NCBI RefSeq assembly: GCF_047675955.1
Contig: NC_132918.1
Location: forward strand, 85,079,139 to 85,143,138
Direction: 5' to 3'
From: Chlorocebus sabaeus
Lineage: Eukaryota; Chordata; Mammalia; Primates; Cercopithecidae
Length of the DNA: 64,000 bases
Shown here: positions 34,364 through 46,388 of the stretch, in pieces
How the letters are laid out: every line of letters starts with the position of its first letter
How positions within the stretch are numbered: the first letter of the stretch is position 1
Translations under genes and position numbers: made by a program
The notes under the pieces: generated by a model
Databases searched by the model: none
Seen by the model: only the letters and a program-made list of their open reading frames with translations
What the model was told of the DNA's origin: nothing

Positions 34364-34684
34364 TTTTTATTTTATTTTATTTTTATTTATTTATTTATTT
34401 TTGAGATGGAGTTTCACTCTTGTTGCCCAGGCTGCAGTGCAATGGCACAATCTCGGCTCACAGCAACCTCTGCCTCCCAGGTTCAAGTGATTCTCCTGCC
34501 TCAACCTCCCAAGTAGCTGGAATTACAGCTGCCCACCACCACGCCCAGCTAATTTTTTGTAATTTTAGTAGACATAGAGTTTCACCATGTTGGCCAGACT
34601 GGTCTTGAACTACTGACCTCGGGTGATCCACGCGCCTTGGCCTCCCAAAGTGCTGGGATTACAGGCATGAGCCACCGCACCCGG
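34364..34684 (-). repeat. AluS
   Basis: A full-length reversed Alu with a (TTTA)n-type degenerate tail at 34364-34402 and end 'gagccaccgcacccgg'. Confidence 0.93.
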
Positions 34685-34839
34685 TCTGCTTATTTTATTT
34701 TTTAATCTGTCATGTGATTTGTGAAACGAACGCCAGTTGTGATCTAAACTGGTTAGAAAAAATAATAATAATGCCAAGTTTGCAAATTAAAACTCCAACA
34801 TATGTTTAATGTAGTCTCATTGCTTTTTTCCATTGAATC

Positions 34840-35085
34840 TGAGACTGAAAAGTTCTTAAGACTCATCTGGCCAAACCCCACTCTCTCTTCTGGTACTTGG
34901 ATCTTCTGCAAAGTTCTGTCAATTGTCCTGTGACCCACTTGTTGCATGCATTCAACAACAGGAGATTCACTACCTTCCAAAACAGCCCATTCCAGCTTTG
35001 GGCAGCTTTGGCCATTCCAAAGTCCTATACTTTGTCTTCTTAGAATATCTACCAAATTTCCCTCAATCTATTGGTCACAGTCATT
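34840..35085. repeat. Possible ancient L3/CR1-like fragment
   Basis: 'ggagattcactaccttccaa' followed by 'aacagcccattccagctttg' resembles a widely dispersed old mammalian LINE (L3/CR1) segment. Low certainty. Confidence 0.35.
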
Positions 35086-36440
35086 CCAGATAGAGCTAAG
35101 GTAGCCATTCAAGTGTGAGTACACTAAATCAATGTGGTTAATTCAGTAGAAAATGTTGTTCTTCTAAGAATGTTTTTATCATGAGCTGACAATATCTTAA
35201 CGTACCTTTAGATAGGTACATGCATATCTCTATTATGGGAGCTGCTGCATCTTCTCTGTGTTTCCTTGCATTTGTTCCTTAGTCCCTTTCCAGCTGTCCT
35301 GTCAGTTAGGAGAGGTCTCTCCATATCCTGACGATTTTTGTCCAGAGAACCAGAGATACATGATACATACAGCAATGTCATTTCTTTTGTTCTTCATAAA
35401 TTAGCCATGACTGGGGCCGTGAAATTCTATTTAGTAATATAAATTTAAGCCACCTCAGCTGCTCTCTCAGGGGAAAAAAATAATACTGTTGCTTTCCCAG
35501 TTACAAAAGTTTGGGAATCATCCCAAAAAATTTTCAAAAACAGGTATTATCTCCAGAGGCTAAATAGCATACACACGGACGCAAATGAACTGTTGACTAT
35601 ATGGAACCAGTCACAGCATGGTAAATATATTTGACTCCTGACAATAACAAAAACAAGTCCTGAAGACAGCTTGTAGGATGGGAAATGGATTTTAACAGAA
35701 ATTCTCCTCTGGATTTCTCTTTAGCACATTCACCACCAGCAGTACAGTTACGTGTTTGCCATTGAGCCACACCCCTAAGCCACAACGTATTATGCAAGTG
35801 CTGAGTTGCTGAGTATGGCTGATGCTGCAGCCCTTGTTAGTTAGTCTTGGAGAAAGAGGAAACACTTTGTTTGTGGATTCACAAGAAAACCTCTATAATC
35901 TATTTCCTGAAAGGTTTTTCTCTTTGACTTAAATGATCCTGACTTTCTGATTAAAGCCAAATTACTCAGGACATTGGAATGGTGAAAACTGGCCCCAAGA
36001 GGGCAGAAAAGTGCTTCAGTGACAGAGAGAACTTGCTAATGCCATAGACACATATGTCTCCGTATATACACAGAAATACTAGCCCAAGTACAACAGATCT
36101 GAGCACGTCAATGGATAAAGGTGTTTAAATTACCCTTTTCATGAATTGTCAGGTGGCTGAAGTCACAGTGACTGATTCTGTAGTTCCTTATGAATTCATC
36201 CTCTTATTAGGAAAGGTTTCACAAGCAGTTGATCAAGAATTATATGAAACTTTGTAAGGAAGTATTGTACTACTTGGCAAAGATCGTTTCTATTTTAACA
36301 TCGATTTTAATTTATTTCACCCATCATTGTGGTCTACCTTGATGAACTAATCACTCACATTTGCCACTAATTCAATCTCCCTTGCATCTAGATGCCCATT
36401 TCTACAAAATAATAATAATAACAAAATTGTGGTTATCATG
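35086..36440. other. Unique intronic DNA
   Basis: About 1.35 kb with no recognised gene, RNA or repeat. Confidence 0.55.
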
Positions 36441-36555
36441 TATTGTGCCACCTTGCTAAGCACTTAAAATGCATGTAATGTATTTAATCCTTTTAACATC
36501 ATTATAAAGCAGGTGTTAATATCCCATTTTTACAAATGAGAAAATCAAGGCTTAG
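36440..36555 (-). repeat. MIR fragment
   Basis: 'ttgctaagcacttaaaatgc', 'aatccttttaacatcattat' and 'cccatttttacaaatgagaa' match the reversed MIR layout. The Alu that follows inserted at its right end. Confidence 0.65.
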
Positions 36556-36560
36556 ATAAG

Positions 36561-36865
36561 TAGGCCAGGTGTAGTGGTTCCTTCTTGTAATCCCAATACT
36601 GTGGGAGGCTGAGGCGGGAGGATCGCTTGAGGCCAGCAGTTTGAGACCAGCTTGGGCAACATAGCAAGACCACTGTCTCTATAAAAGATTTAAAAATTAG
36701 CTGGGCATGGTGGCAAGCACCTGTAATCTTAGCTATTTGGGAGGCTGAGGATAGAAGATTCCTTGAGTCCAGGAATTTGAGGTTGCAATGAGCTATGATT
36801 GTGCCACTGTACTTCAGCCTGGGCAACACAGCAAGACCCTGACTCAAAAAAGGAAAAAAAAAAAA
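36561..36865 (+). repeat. AluJ
   Basis: A full-length old Alu ('gaggatcgcttgaggccagc', 'ctatgattgtgccactgtac') with an A-rich tail and AGATAAGT on both sides. Confidence 0.92.
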
Positions 36866-36995
36866 AGATAAGTGCCTTTCTAACTCCACTACTTAATGCT
36901 GCAGTTTAAGTTAGATAGAGGCATAAGAGGGAATGAACCTAAGTGGTTGTAGATATATTTATGTATGCATCACTTAAGACTGTTGTACTCCTTTC

Positions 36996-37313
36996 GTTCT
37001 TTGTTTTTGTTTTGTTTTGTTTTGTTTTGTTTAAATGGAGTCTCGCTCTGTCGCCCAGGCTGGAGGGCAGTGGCACGGTTTCGGCTCAATGCAAACTCTG
37101 CCTCCCAGGTTCATGCCATTCTCCTGCCTTGGCCTCCCAGGTAGCTGGGACTACAGGTGCTCACCACCACACCCGACTAATTTTTTGTGTTTCTAGTAGA
37201 GACGGGTTTTCACCATGTTAGCCAGGATAGTCTCAATCTCCTGACCTCGTGATCTGCCCGCCTCAGCCTCCCAAAGTGCTGGGATTACAGGCGTGAGCCA
37301 CCGCCCCCGGCTC
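36996..37313 (-). repeat. AluY/S with (TTTTG)n tail
   Basis: A full-length reversed Alu with tail (TTTTG)n at 37000-37032 and a perfect 13-bp target duplication TTGTACTCCTTTC at 36983-36995 and 37314-37326. Confidence 0.96.
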
Positions 37314-38007
37314 TTGTACTCCTTTCTAAATTATTCACTATTTTAGGTCAGAACCAATATTTCTATCTTTCCTTAGAATACAGCCATCGGCAAACTTCGT
37401 ACACAGTAATGGCCCAGGCTATTATGGAGATACATACAGAAATCTTAGTGTCACTGTGGCAGACACAGGAAGAAACTACTGGATCCTGTACCACTCATTC
37501 TCCAAAACACGTATGAACATGCTTTGACCAAAGCCTCCCTTGAGAAAGCCAGGAAATCTGCCATTCATTTCAATAGCTGGGAAGATTTAGTGCAGTCACT
37601 TCTTTGACTTGGCATTTAAGGAAGGGCTAGTCAGACAAACAGAAGCGAGGGAAACCAAAGAAGACTGGCCCTCCCTGCGTCTGGGAACAACGCTCCTCTC
37701 AGGCAATGGAGGTTAATGATGCTGATGTTATTTTTAACCACATTTCCCCTGGAGTGCATGCCACTTCTTATGCCAAAAAAGAAGTTCTTTCTTTCCATTC
37801 CAAAAGTCCACCATGAAAATTTCATATTCAGAACACCTGAGAGAGTTTAAACTTAGTTTTCAGAACTGAAAAATTGTCAAAATATTCAATAGCATGTGTT
37901 CAGTGTCATGTATTTATTCTTACATGAGACTGTCCCTTTATCCCTATATCCACAGAGGTCTGGATGCTCATTCTCATTTCTATTACCATCAATTTTGCAC
38001 ATTTTAA

Positions 38008-38165
38008 TAGTAAGAAGACAGATGACCTGGGTCTGTCTTTCATTTTTGAAACTTCAGCAAGCCACTTCATTGGCCCCCTCCTTTCAAAAGCCTCATTCAT
38101 CATAATAGCAATGATGATCCTAGCTTGGGTTGCCTCAAGAAGTTGCTGTGAGGAAGAAAAGGAAA
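38008..38165 (+). repeat. MIR fragment
   Basis: 'agacagatgacctgggtctg', 'cagcaagccacttcattggc' and 'ttgcctcaagaagttgctgt' follow MIR sense order. Confidence 0.6.
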
Positions 38166-39334
38166 AAATCCAACTGACATTACCTAGAAATTAAAAAAAA
38201 ATATATATATATATACTCACAAACCCACAATTGATGCTTCCGTAGTTATTTCTATTTAAGTATGTCTTGTCTCCATCCTGATGACAAGAAGTTGCCATAT
38301 GTTTCATGTTATCTCAAGTGCTTCAGAAGAGTAGGCATTCAGTGGATATAAATGACAATGATGAGAATGAAATTTAACATACCTTGCCACATGAATACAA
38401 TTCTGCCAGTAGTCATGATCATTGCCAGCAGGCGGGGGCACAAGCCTGAAGACTTTAATTAGAAAAGTTCATGGTTGGTCTACTGCCAAAATATGGTGAA
38501 AAGCTATCAAATGAGTTCAAAGTTTCTTCCATTATCTGTGGTGGCTGCCACCTTCAGAAAAGCTAAGCATTCAACACCAGGTTTCTGGCAAAACAGAGAC
38601 TGTGTTTCAGCAAACCTACATCAGGTATCTGAACAGCACTGGATATGAAATCAGGAATGAGTCTTAGCACACAAATGTGTGATCTTGCTAATGTAAAAGT
38701 CAAAGGATTTAGAAAAAAGTAAAATGAATTAGAAATTTTCTTTTGCAAAAGAGTGGAAGAATTGTCTCAATAGCCAAGATTGCCTTCTCTTTTCCATCTT
38801 AATCCAAACATGTTTTTCTTCTTTTTTAAAAAATAAAGCAACTTACTGGATTCCCAAATGTAGTATTAATATCAGTGGTAGCTTCAAAGAAACCACGATG
38901 AGTTCTTTAGGGGCTTTCCCTCCTAGCATCCTTTTCATGGCTCAATACGCCCGACCTCCAGGTCTCATCTTAAAAGTCAGAGCTTTCCCCTTTCGTGAAA
39001 GCCTCCTATGTGTCATCACTGCCAGACACACAGCAAAGTTAAATCGGGTCACAGTTTGGTGTGGGTCTCTGGGTGAAGCCCATCCAGGGGTGTGGCGATT
39101 TTTCCTATGCATGGTCTGGCTGGGCGGCTGCTACACACACGTTGATTACTTTAAGCCTGCTGAAGTGCTTGGAGCCTAACTGGCCTTTTAGAAAGGCTTC
39201 CTAAGGAGTCCTTTTCCAAGGAGGAGTGGACTCTGTCAAAAATGTCAAACAAAAGAAAGCAATGTCTACAAAATCCCTGTTAAAATATTGGGGTAAAAGC
39301 TGGATGGCTATGGAACTGCAAGGAAATTTTAAGC

Positions 39335-39475
39335 ATACTTTAGTCTAAATCTTTCAGTTTTACAAAAAGAGAAACTGAGACTCAAAAAGGCAAAATACTG
39401 TTTTCAAAGTCATTAGAAAAATCTCAGACCACAGGACCCTAAGTAACTATCTTTGCCTTACGCCAGGCTAGAGTC
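39335..39475 (-). repeat. MIR fragment
   Basis: 'cagttttacaaaaagagaaa', 'ctgagactcaaaaaggcaaa' matches the reversed MIR core. Confidence 0.5.
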
Positions 39476-40084
39476 CCCCAGATGTTTATTCTAAATAATG
39501 CCCAACTACAGCCATCTGGAAACTAATATTTACACAATAGCCACCATGAACTGTTTCCAATAATCAGAAATTTGGTTTGAAAAATTAATATAACAACAAA
39601 GAATACTTGAGAGGTTCCAGAGATTTCACACCCTTTATGCAGATGTTTTACTCTGGTGGAGAAATAAGCACCATCAGGAAGAACAAATGTGGTTCCCTTT
39701 CTTCTGCATCAATGTGGCTCATTAAAACAATAATTTGCCTTTGTCTCTGTTTATTTTTTGCCATCTCCTTAAGACTGAAAAAGTAAAATTCAATTATTAA
39801 ACTATTTCAGTTTGTTTTTAGTCTTCCTTTTTTCAATTTTTTGTTCTGTAACAAATAGATTTTCAACAATGTTATAATGCATAAATTCTAGCCAAATATA
39901 TTTTTTCTTTTATAATTTCCTTTTTTAAAAACGTAGCTTTCTCTTCTCTCCAAATATTTCATCCCTAAATTATGTAAACTATTTCTCATTCAGTTTTAAA
40001 AAATAAAATCTATACTTCTGGCTTAAATTGCACACATTTGTAATATTCATACCAACAGATGCCTATCCAGCTAGTTGTACATCT

Positions 40085-40167
40085 GCCTACCCACCCATTC
40101 ATTCATCCATCCTTCCATCCATCTTCTCAGTTATTCATTTTTTCAATAAATCTTTAATGAATGTCTT

Positions 40168-40212
<45 letters not shown>

Positions 40213-40590
40213 AGACGGAGTCTTGCTCTGTAGCCCGGGCTGGACTGCAGTGGCCAGATCTCAGCTCACTGCAAGCTCCGCCTCCCAGGTTTACGCCATT
40301 CTCCTGCCTCAGCCTCCCGAGTAGCTGGGACTACAGGCGCCCGCCACCTCGCCCAGCTAGTTTTTTGTATTTTTAGTAGAGACGGGGTTTCACCGTGTTA
40401 GCCAGGATGGTCTCGATCTCCTGACCTCGTGATCCGCCTGCCTCGGCCTCCCAAAGTGCTGGGATTACAGGCTTGAGCCACCGCGCCCGGCCAATGAATG
40501 TCTTTCATGTGCCAGGCACAGTGCTAGGTACTGGTGACCTAAGTGTGTAAAAGCTAAGCATCTCTGACCTTGAGGATCTACTCCAGTGGT
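40085..40590 (-). repeat. L2 fragment interrupted by a young Alu
   Basis: The left part (40085-40169) ends 'caataaatctttaatgaatg' and the right part (40507-40590) resumes 'atgtgccaggcacagtgct'. Together they form a reversed L2 3' end, split by the AluY. Confidence 0.72.
40170..40492 (-). repeat. Very young AluY (Old World monkey type), T42 tail
   Basis: A full-length reversed Alu near consensus with diagnostic-looking 'ccacctcgcccagctagttt' and 'acaggcttgagccaccgcgc'. The tail is 42 uninterrupted T (40170-40211). A perfect 14-bp target duplication AATGAATGTCTTTC lies at 40156-40169 and 40493-40506. Confidence 0.98.
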
Positions 40591-40686
40591 ACTAAATTTG
40601 TAAATCCTGGATTTTGTTAGACAACTATGTACAGTATTATGTGATAGTGTGTTCCTGTAATGTAACTGACATTACAGGACAGTTCT

Positions 40687-40984
40687 CTTTTTTTTTTTTT
40701 TCTTTTGAGATGGAGTCTGGCTCTGTTGCCCAGGCTAGAGTGCAGTTCACAATCTTGGCTCACCACAAGTTCCGCCTCCCAGGTTCACGCCATTCTCCTG
40801 CCTCAGCCTCCCGAGTAGCTGGGACTACAGGCACCCGCCACCACGCCCGGCTAATTTTTTGTATTTTTAGTAGAGACAGGGTTTCACCATGTTAGCCAGG
40901 ATGGTCTCAATCTCCTGACCTCGTGATCCACCTGCCTCGGCCTCCCAAAGTGCTGGGATTACCGGCTTGAGACACTATGCCCGG
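40687..40984 (-). repeat. AluY
   Basis: A full-length reversed Alu with a perfect 12-bp target duplication CAGGACAGTTCT at 40675-40686 and 40985-40996. Confidence 0.96.
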
Positions 40985-41014
40985 CAGGACAGTTCTTAAA
41001 AGCTGTCAATGATA

Positions 41015-41130
41015 CTTTATTGCCTATTCATTCAACAAATATGTAATGAGTATATATCATGTGCCAATTACTACTTTAGGGATACATTGATAAAAATAAT
41101 GTTCTTCTAGGAAACTGTAATGACATTAGC
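41015..41130 (-). repeat. L2 fragment
   Basis: 'ctattcattcaacaaatatg', 'atcatgtgccaattactact' and 'gggatacattgataaaa' match the reversed L2 3' end. Confidence 0.65.
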
Positions 41131-41139
41131 CTCTAAAGG

Positions 41140-41775
41140 GTATTGAGAGTATCTTGGCTACTAATTACTGTCTAACCAGACTTCTCCCAATAACTGAGGA
41201 ACAAATTTTACCATAGATTTACTTTTCTCATAATAAACATTAAATAGCATCTCATAAATAATATTCCATATAATAAACAGTAAATTCTTAAAATTTACAT
41301 ATATAACATTTGTGACTTTAGCTCTCTGGAAATCACCAAAGGCTTTTAAGAAGTAGTAGATTTGTAGTTTAAGTAAGGCACAAATGAGCCCCTCAGGGGT
41401 GGGGTGCACATTCGAGAAAATAGATCCAGCCAGGGGACCAAAATGTTCAGCTCAAAGTGGCTTTTCTTTTCTAAACTCATGGTAACTAATGCAGTAACTC
41501 TCACGATTCCGTAAGACCATTGTTTCTTTATGAAATATAAATAATGAAGTGAAAGTCTCCTTCAGGTATTTTATACAGAATAAACTTGTATATACTCTTT
41601 TCTTTAACATATTATCCTCAAAGAAACATGATTTGTTAGTTAAATGCACATACACAAATTCCTCTGTTTGCAAAGTTGTCAATTTAGAGGGTTTCTAAAT
41701 AGATCAAAACCCCAACTGCCTTCAGAGGCCAGGCAGATAATATCAATAGTCAAGTGGGTACTTTATAAAACCATT
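41140..41775. other. Unique intronic DNA
   Basis: No recognised gene or repeat. Confidence 0.55.
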
Positions 41776-41778
41776 AGG

Positions 41779-41960
41779 CAGTGGTTATCAAATTTGTTAT
41801 GCCTCAGAATCACCTAAGGGTCATAATAAAACAGATTGCTGGTCCCCTCCTCCGAAGTTTCTGATTAAGTAAGTCCAATATGGAGCAATATATATATATA
41901 TATTTCTAACAAGTTCCCAGGTGAAGCTGGTGCTGCTGATCCAAGGACTACACTAGAAGT
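41779..41960 (+). mobile_element. MER5-type hAT DNA transposon
   Basis: It begins CAGTGGTTATCAAA and contains 'tgcctcagaatcacctaagg', 'ggtcccctcctccgaagttt' and 'caagttcccaggtgaagctg', the MER5A/B layout, with a (TA)n expansion near 41888-41902. Confidence 0.8.
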
Positions 41961-42083
41961 CTGCTATAAGAAATGGTGAAACTCATGACAAATTAAATAG
42001 CCTTATTCAATTGCCATTTTGGAAATGGAGGTCAAGTACTGTCAGGTGATTCAATTGTTATAGAGATGATGACTGTATGACTC

Positions 42084-42451
42084 TATTTCCATATTGCTCT
42101 AAAGAACTGCCCAACACTGGCTAATTTATGAAAGAAAGAGTTTGAATTGACTCAGAGTCTACATGGCTGCAGAAGCCTCAGGAAACTTACAGTCATGGAG
42201 GATGGTGAAGGGGAAGCAATGAACCTTCTTGGCGAGGCGGCAGGAAAGTGAAGTGCCGAGTGAAGGGGGAAGAGTCCCTTATAAAACCATGAGATCTTGT
42301 GAGAACTCACTCACTACCAGGAGAACAGCATGGGGAAAACTGCCCCCGTGACTCAATTACCTCCACCTGGTCTCTCCCTTGACACGTGGGGATTATGGAG
42401 ATTAGAATTCAAGAGGAGTTTTGGGTGGGGAAACAAAGGCTAACCGTGTCA
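42084..42451 (-). mobile_element. Solo MST/THE1-like MaLR LTR
   Basis: Reversed MaLR LTR: 'ctaaagaactgcccaacact', 'ctcaggaaacttacagtcat', 'cccttataaaaccatgagat', 'cacctggtctctcccttgac' and 'gattatggagattagaattc'. No internal retroviral sequence is present. It lies in P3H2 sense orientation. Confidence 0.9.
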
Positions 42452-42454
42452 ATG

Positions 42455-43015
42455 AGAATCTATTTATCTATGTAAAATTTGTTGGCAGTATTTAAAAGTA
42501 TTGTGCAAGTCTACACTTGGAAGCCCAAAAGATTAAGTCCATAGTTTGGATTTGCTGTGAAGGCCAAATACTTGTATATTTTGTTCAACTGTATTTAATT
42601 ATGTTAGGTTTAATGTACTAATGTTTTATATAGTATTACAAAGGCAACATGATGTCCAGAAAGCTCTGTTACCAATATTACTTATTTTTATGCATCCACT
42701 ACACATTGCTGGTGAGATATCAAGTGAATTACTTAACTGTTACGGTCCCATTTCATCATCTATAAAATATAAACATATGTGCTTTAGAGGATAGACTATA
42801 ATATTAAATATAATAAGGAAATGGTGCATGGTACCCCTGCAGTTTTTTTTAATGCAGAGGCCCTGCTTGGTATGAAATAAGTTAAGTGTATAAATAATTG
42901 TTCCTGAATTTTAAAATATCAATCATAGTACACATGGTGCACATAGTACACAGCCAATATAGAAATGTCAGCAAATAATGTAACATGTAAATCTTACTCT
43001 TTAAGACAGATGGAT
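42455..43015. other. Unique intronic DNA
   Basis: AT-rich; no recognised gene or repeat. Confidence 0.5.
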
Positions 43016-43016
43016 T

Positions 43017-43325
43017 GGCCAGGTGCAGTGCCTCACACCTGTAACCCCAGCACTTTGGGAGATCGAGGCAGGTGGTTCCTGAAGTCAGGAGCTTGAGACC
43101 AGCGTGTCCAACATGGTGAAACCCTGTCTTTACTGTTAGTAAAAATACAAAAATTAGCCGGGGCGTGGTGGCGCATGCCTGTAATTCCAGTTACTCGTGT
43201 GGTTGGGACAGGAGAATCGCTTGAACTGGGGAGGCAAAGGTTGCAGTGAGCCAAGATATTGCTACTGGGCAACGGAGTGACTCTGTGTCTCGAAAAAAAA
43301 AAGAAAAGAAAAATGAAAAAAAAAA
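43017..43325 (+). repeat. AluS, diverged
   Basis: A full-length Alu ('aggtgcagtgcctcacacct') with a small deletion around 'aagatattgctactgggcaa' in the right arm and an A-rich tail. Confidence 0.92.
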
Positions 43326-44140
43326 TTTTTTAATAGTTGGATTCCAACAGTCTGAATTTCCTTTCCTTTTTCATATGCATTGATGGAGCTCTTGGTAAAT
43401 GTGTCTGATGCCTTCTGTCTGCATTGGGTATCTCTACAGGTTGTTATACCTGCCATGATGTGAACTTGTAATGCCAGCAGAAGAAAACTCTAGTGTCCCA
43501 AATATAAAAGAAAGACTGAGACGATAAAAAGAGGATTTCAAGCAAATAATGTGAGAGAAAACACACAGAATTACATTTTTCTTAAAGACAACGTTAATAT
43601 TGGAGTCATTTCAATTTACCTACACGTGGTCATAAGTGGAAAACCTTCTCCACCCTAACACTACCATAAATGTGGTAAGTACTTTTGTCCTTGATACCCA
43701 GAGGAAAATCCAGTCCAAAAACAGACTGACTTACCAAAAGACAAAAAAAAAAAAACCTTTTAAAAAGACTCTTCAAGGAACTATGAAGTTGGCACTCTGT
43801 CAAGTCCTTGATACATGCTGTCATACTTAGCTCTTAAAATAGATCTATAAATATGTAAAGTCTACAAAATGCAGGCTTCCTGCTTAACGAATCATTTCCT
43901 CATCTGAATTTTTTAACCACAGTCACTAGTAGAACTTTTTTTTTTCTTTTTGCCTCTAACATAATGTTTCACCAGGAATGATTTCCTTCAGAGACCGTAC
44001 CTTTTCATCCTTTGTAAGCCAAAAGTCCATGAAATTATTATCTTTTATTTTTCTCTTTTGCAGACTAAAAAACCAAACTGCTTTATCCCTCAATTACTTT
44101 TTAATTCTTAATATTTTAATCATTAATAAGTAGCATGATG
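43326..44140. other. Unique intronic DNA
   Basis: No recognised gene or repeat. Open frames at 43630-43830 exist on both strands at once, as expected of chance. Confidence 0.5.
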
Positions 44141-44144
44141 AGTT

Positions 44145-44380
44145 AGCCAAGACTGTATACTCAAAAACTAAACTGGCTGGATTTTAACTTGGTAATTTAC
44201 TAGCTTTGTTTTCTTGGATCACTAATTAACCTCTCTGTGCCTCATTTTCCCCAAGTCGAAAGAAGATATAATGATAGTATTCACCTGTGAGAGTTATGAT
44301 GCGGATGATGTAAATTGGTATTTGTTAAGAACTTAGAACTCTCGTTTGCATATGAGTGTTTGATAAAACAATTATCATTA
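44145..44380 (+). repeat. MIR SINE fragment
   Basis: 'ggctggattttaacttggta', 'attaacctctctgtgcctca', 'ttttccccaagtcgaaagaa' and 'gttaagaacttagaactct' are a long MIR match. Confidence 0.75.
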
Positions 44381-45002
44381 TGTCTCATTTATATCTTCTT
44401 CTTTTTATATTGCAGCCCCAAAATAGATAAAAGTCAAATAGAAGTATGAATGAAAGAAAATAAAATGAATTCAAGAGATATTTTTGGAAACTGATTCATT
44501 TACAAATAGACTGACACATAATAAACCTCAGTTGGGAATCTTAGCAGTACCCATCAATGCTTCCAACAAGAATCGAAATTATCCGTAAATCAAGAGCAGA
44601 ATCCTGATCGTGTATTTAAAAAAAATTTTTTTTGAAAAGCTAATTTTAGAAATGTACTACTGAATTTACAGTACACTTTTGAAGACCAAAATAATAGGTA
44701 TTTGTCTTTAGTAAGGGAAAGTACCTTTTAGAGTTGCTAACTTTATTTTGATTTGATTTTTTGTTTTTATTAACCATTATTTCTCAGGCTCCTGAAAACA
44801 TTTTTCTTTCATCTGGGGAGGCTCTGTTAGTCAGTTTACAAAACTTGCAGCATTTCATTTTTTTAAATGAAATTTAACAGAATTTTGTCTCAGCTTTTAC
44901 ATGATATGTGTGAACTTGAATAAATTTGTCCCTTTCTTTTAGCCTGTTTACTTAAAAGTCAAATTGTGGTGAATTCCTGTAATCTCTTTCTCATAGTATT
45001 GT

Positions 45003-45553
45003 TGTGTCAGAGACATGTGAACCACAGCAACTCCATCTTGAGTAGTGGCTAGGTAAACTGAGCCTGAGGCGCACTGGGCTGCATTCCCAGATGGTTAGGC
45101 ATTCTAAGTCACAGGAAGAGACAAAATCAGCACAAGATACAGGTCATAAAGACCTTGCTGATAAAACAGCTTGCAGTAAAACGTCAGCTAAAACCCACCA
45201 AAACCAAGATGGCACTGAGAGTGACCTCTGGTCGTCCTCACTGCTACACTCCCACCAGCGCCAGGACAGTTTACACATGCCGAGACGACGTCAGGAAGTT
45301 ACCCTATATGGTCTAAAAAGGGGAGGCATGAATAATCCACCCCTCGTTTAGCATATCATCAAGAAATAACCATAAAAATGGGCAACCAGCAGCCCTTTGG
45401 CTACTCTGTCCATGGAGTAACCATTCTTTTATTTCTTTACTTTCCTAATAAACTTGCTTTCACTTTGCTCCATGCACTCACCCTGAACTCTTTCTTGCAG
45501 GAGATCCAATAACCCTCTCTTGGGGTCTGGATTCAGACCCCTTTCTGGTAACA
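45003..45553 (+). mobile_element. Solo endogenous retrovirus LTR (ERV1-like)
   Basis: A 551-bp unit with TG...CA ends, an A/T-rich promoter-like block ('aaccataaaaatgggc' near 45369), an AATAAA polyadenylation signal at 45447-45452 and the 'cttggggtctggattcagac' tail. No coding region for retroviral proteins is present on either side, so it is a solo LTR. I recognise it as a common primate class-I LTR but am unsure of the family (LTR10/HERV-I-like is one possibility). No matching target duplication was found. It is antisense to P3H2. Confidence 0.82.
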
Positions 45554-45764
45554 TAAAGATTAAACTAAAATAAGAAGCGCTTCATAAACTGAACATATCA
45601 TACAGGTATTAGTTGTTCTAATATCCAGGTCTGGTTTCTTAATCCGTGAAATGTGTAGTATTTACCAAAACTCAATGAATATTTGCTGGGTGTATGAAGC
45701 TATAAAATGAAAAGGGATAAGCTAGGAGAAAATATTTACATTTTATTTAAAACATAACTGCCTT

Positions 45765-45985
45765 CTGTAATACAAGCCAAGCACCATTTTAGGTGATTTC
45801 ACTCATTTAATACACATAACAATTTAAAACATTCACTCATTTAATATACCTAACAATTTTATAAGGTAGGTACTACTATCACTCTCATTTACATATGACA
45901 AAACTGAGGCACTGAGAAGTACAATTAACTTCACCAAACAAATGCGTTGGAAATAACAGAAAATGTAATGCAAACACAGGCAGTT
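45765..45985 (-). repeat. MIR fragment
   Basis: 'aagccaagcaccattttagg', 'gtaggtactactatcactct' and 'acaaaactgaggcactgaga' match the reversed MIR. A short internal repeat (AACATTCACTCATTTAAT-like) occurs near 45800-45860. Confidence 0.68.
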
Positions 45986-46388
45986 TGGCTCTCAGGCCTG
46001 TAATTTTAAACTATGATACCTGACTAAATCTCCGCCACTTAGCTCGTGAGAGAGAAAGCACCCAACAGATAATACTATACTATGAAGCAAAGACGATGTA
46101 AACCCATCTTGTGGCATTTTATCTCTGTGTTCTATCCAAAAGGGCAAGAAAAGGGTTTCACAGCCAGCTAATTCCACCACTATGAAAAATATAGTAACCC
46201 ATTCTTAACCCATGTGAGGGACAGTGGTTGGGTACCTGAAAAGTACTGGAATAAAATAATTAACTCTGAGGAATTATGAACTTATAAAAGAAACATGAAG
46301 TTATAGAGAAAGAGGTGATTCATTAAACTATAAAAGTGCTGGTACATATTTATTGTATTTTCACTAAAATAAAGTATATATTTAGATA

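Larger units (their letters stand above)
37327..40080. other. Mostly unique intronic DNA
   Basis: No gene is recognised. It includes MIR-like pieces near 38008-38165 and 39335-39475 and a somewhat GC-richer unique stretch at 38890-39180 that has an open 93-codon frame without family resemblance. Confidence 0.55.

Noticed and set aside
37896..38194. Overlapping frames on both strands
   Set aside because: They overlap a MIR fragment and each other, as expected by chance.
45091..45351. 86-codon frame, possible retroviral gene
   Set aside because: It lies wholly inside a solo LTR, which has no coding region; no retroviral internal sequence is present.
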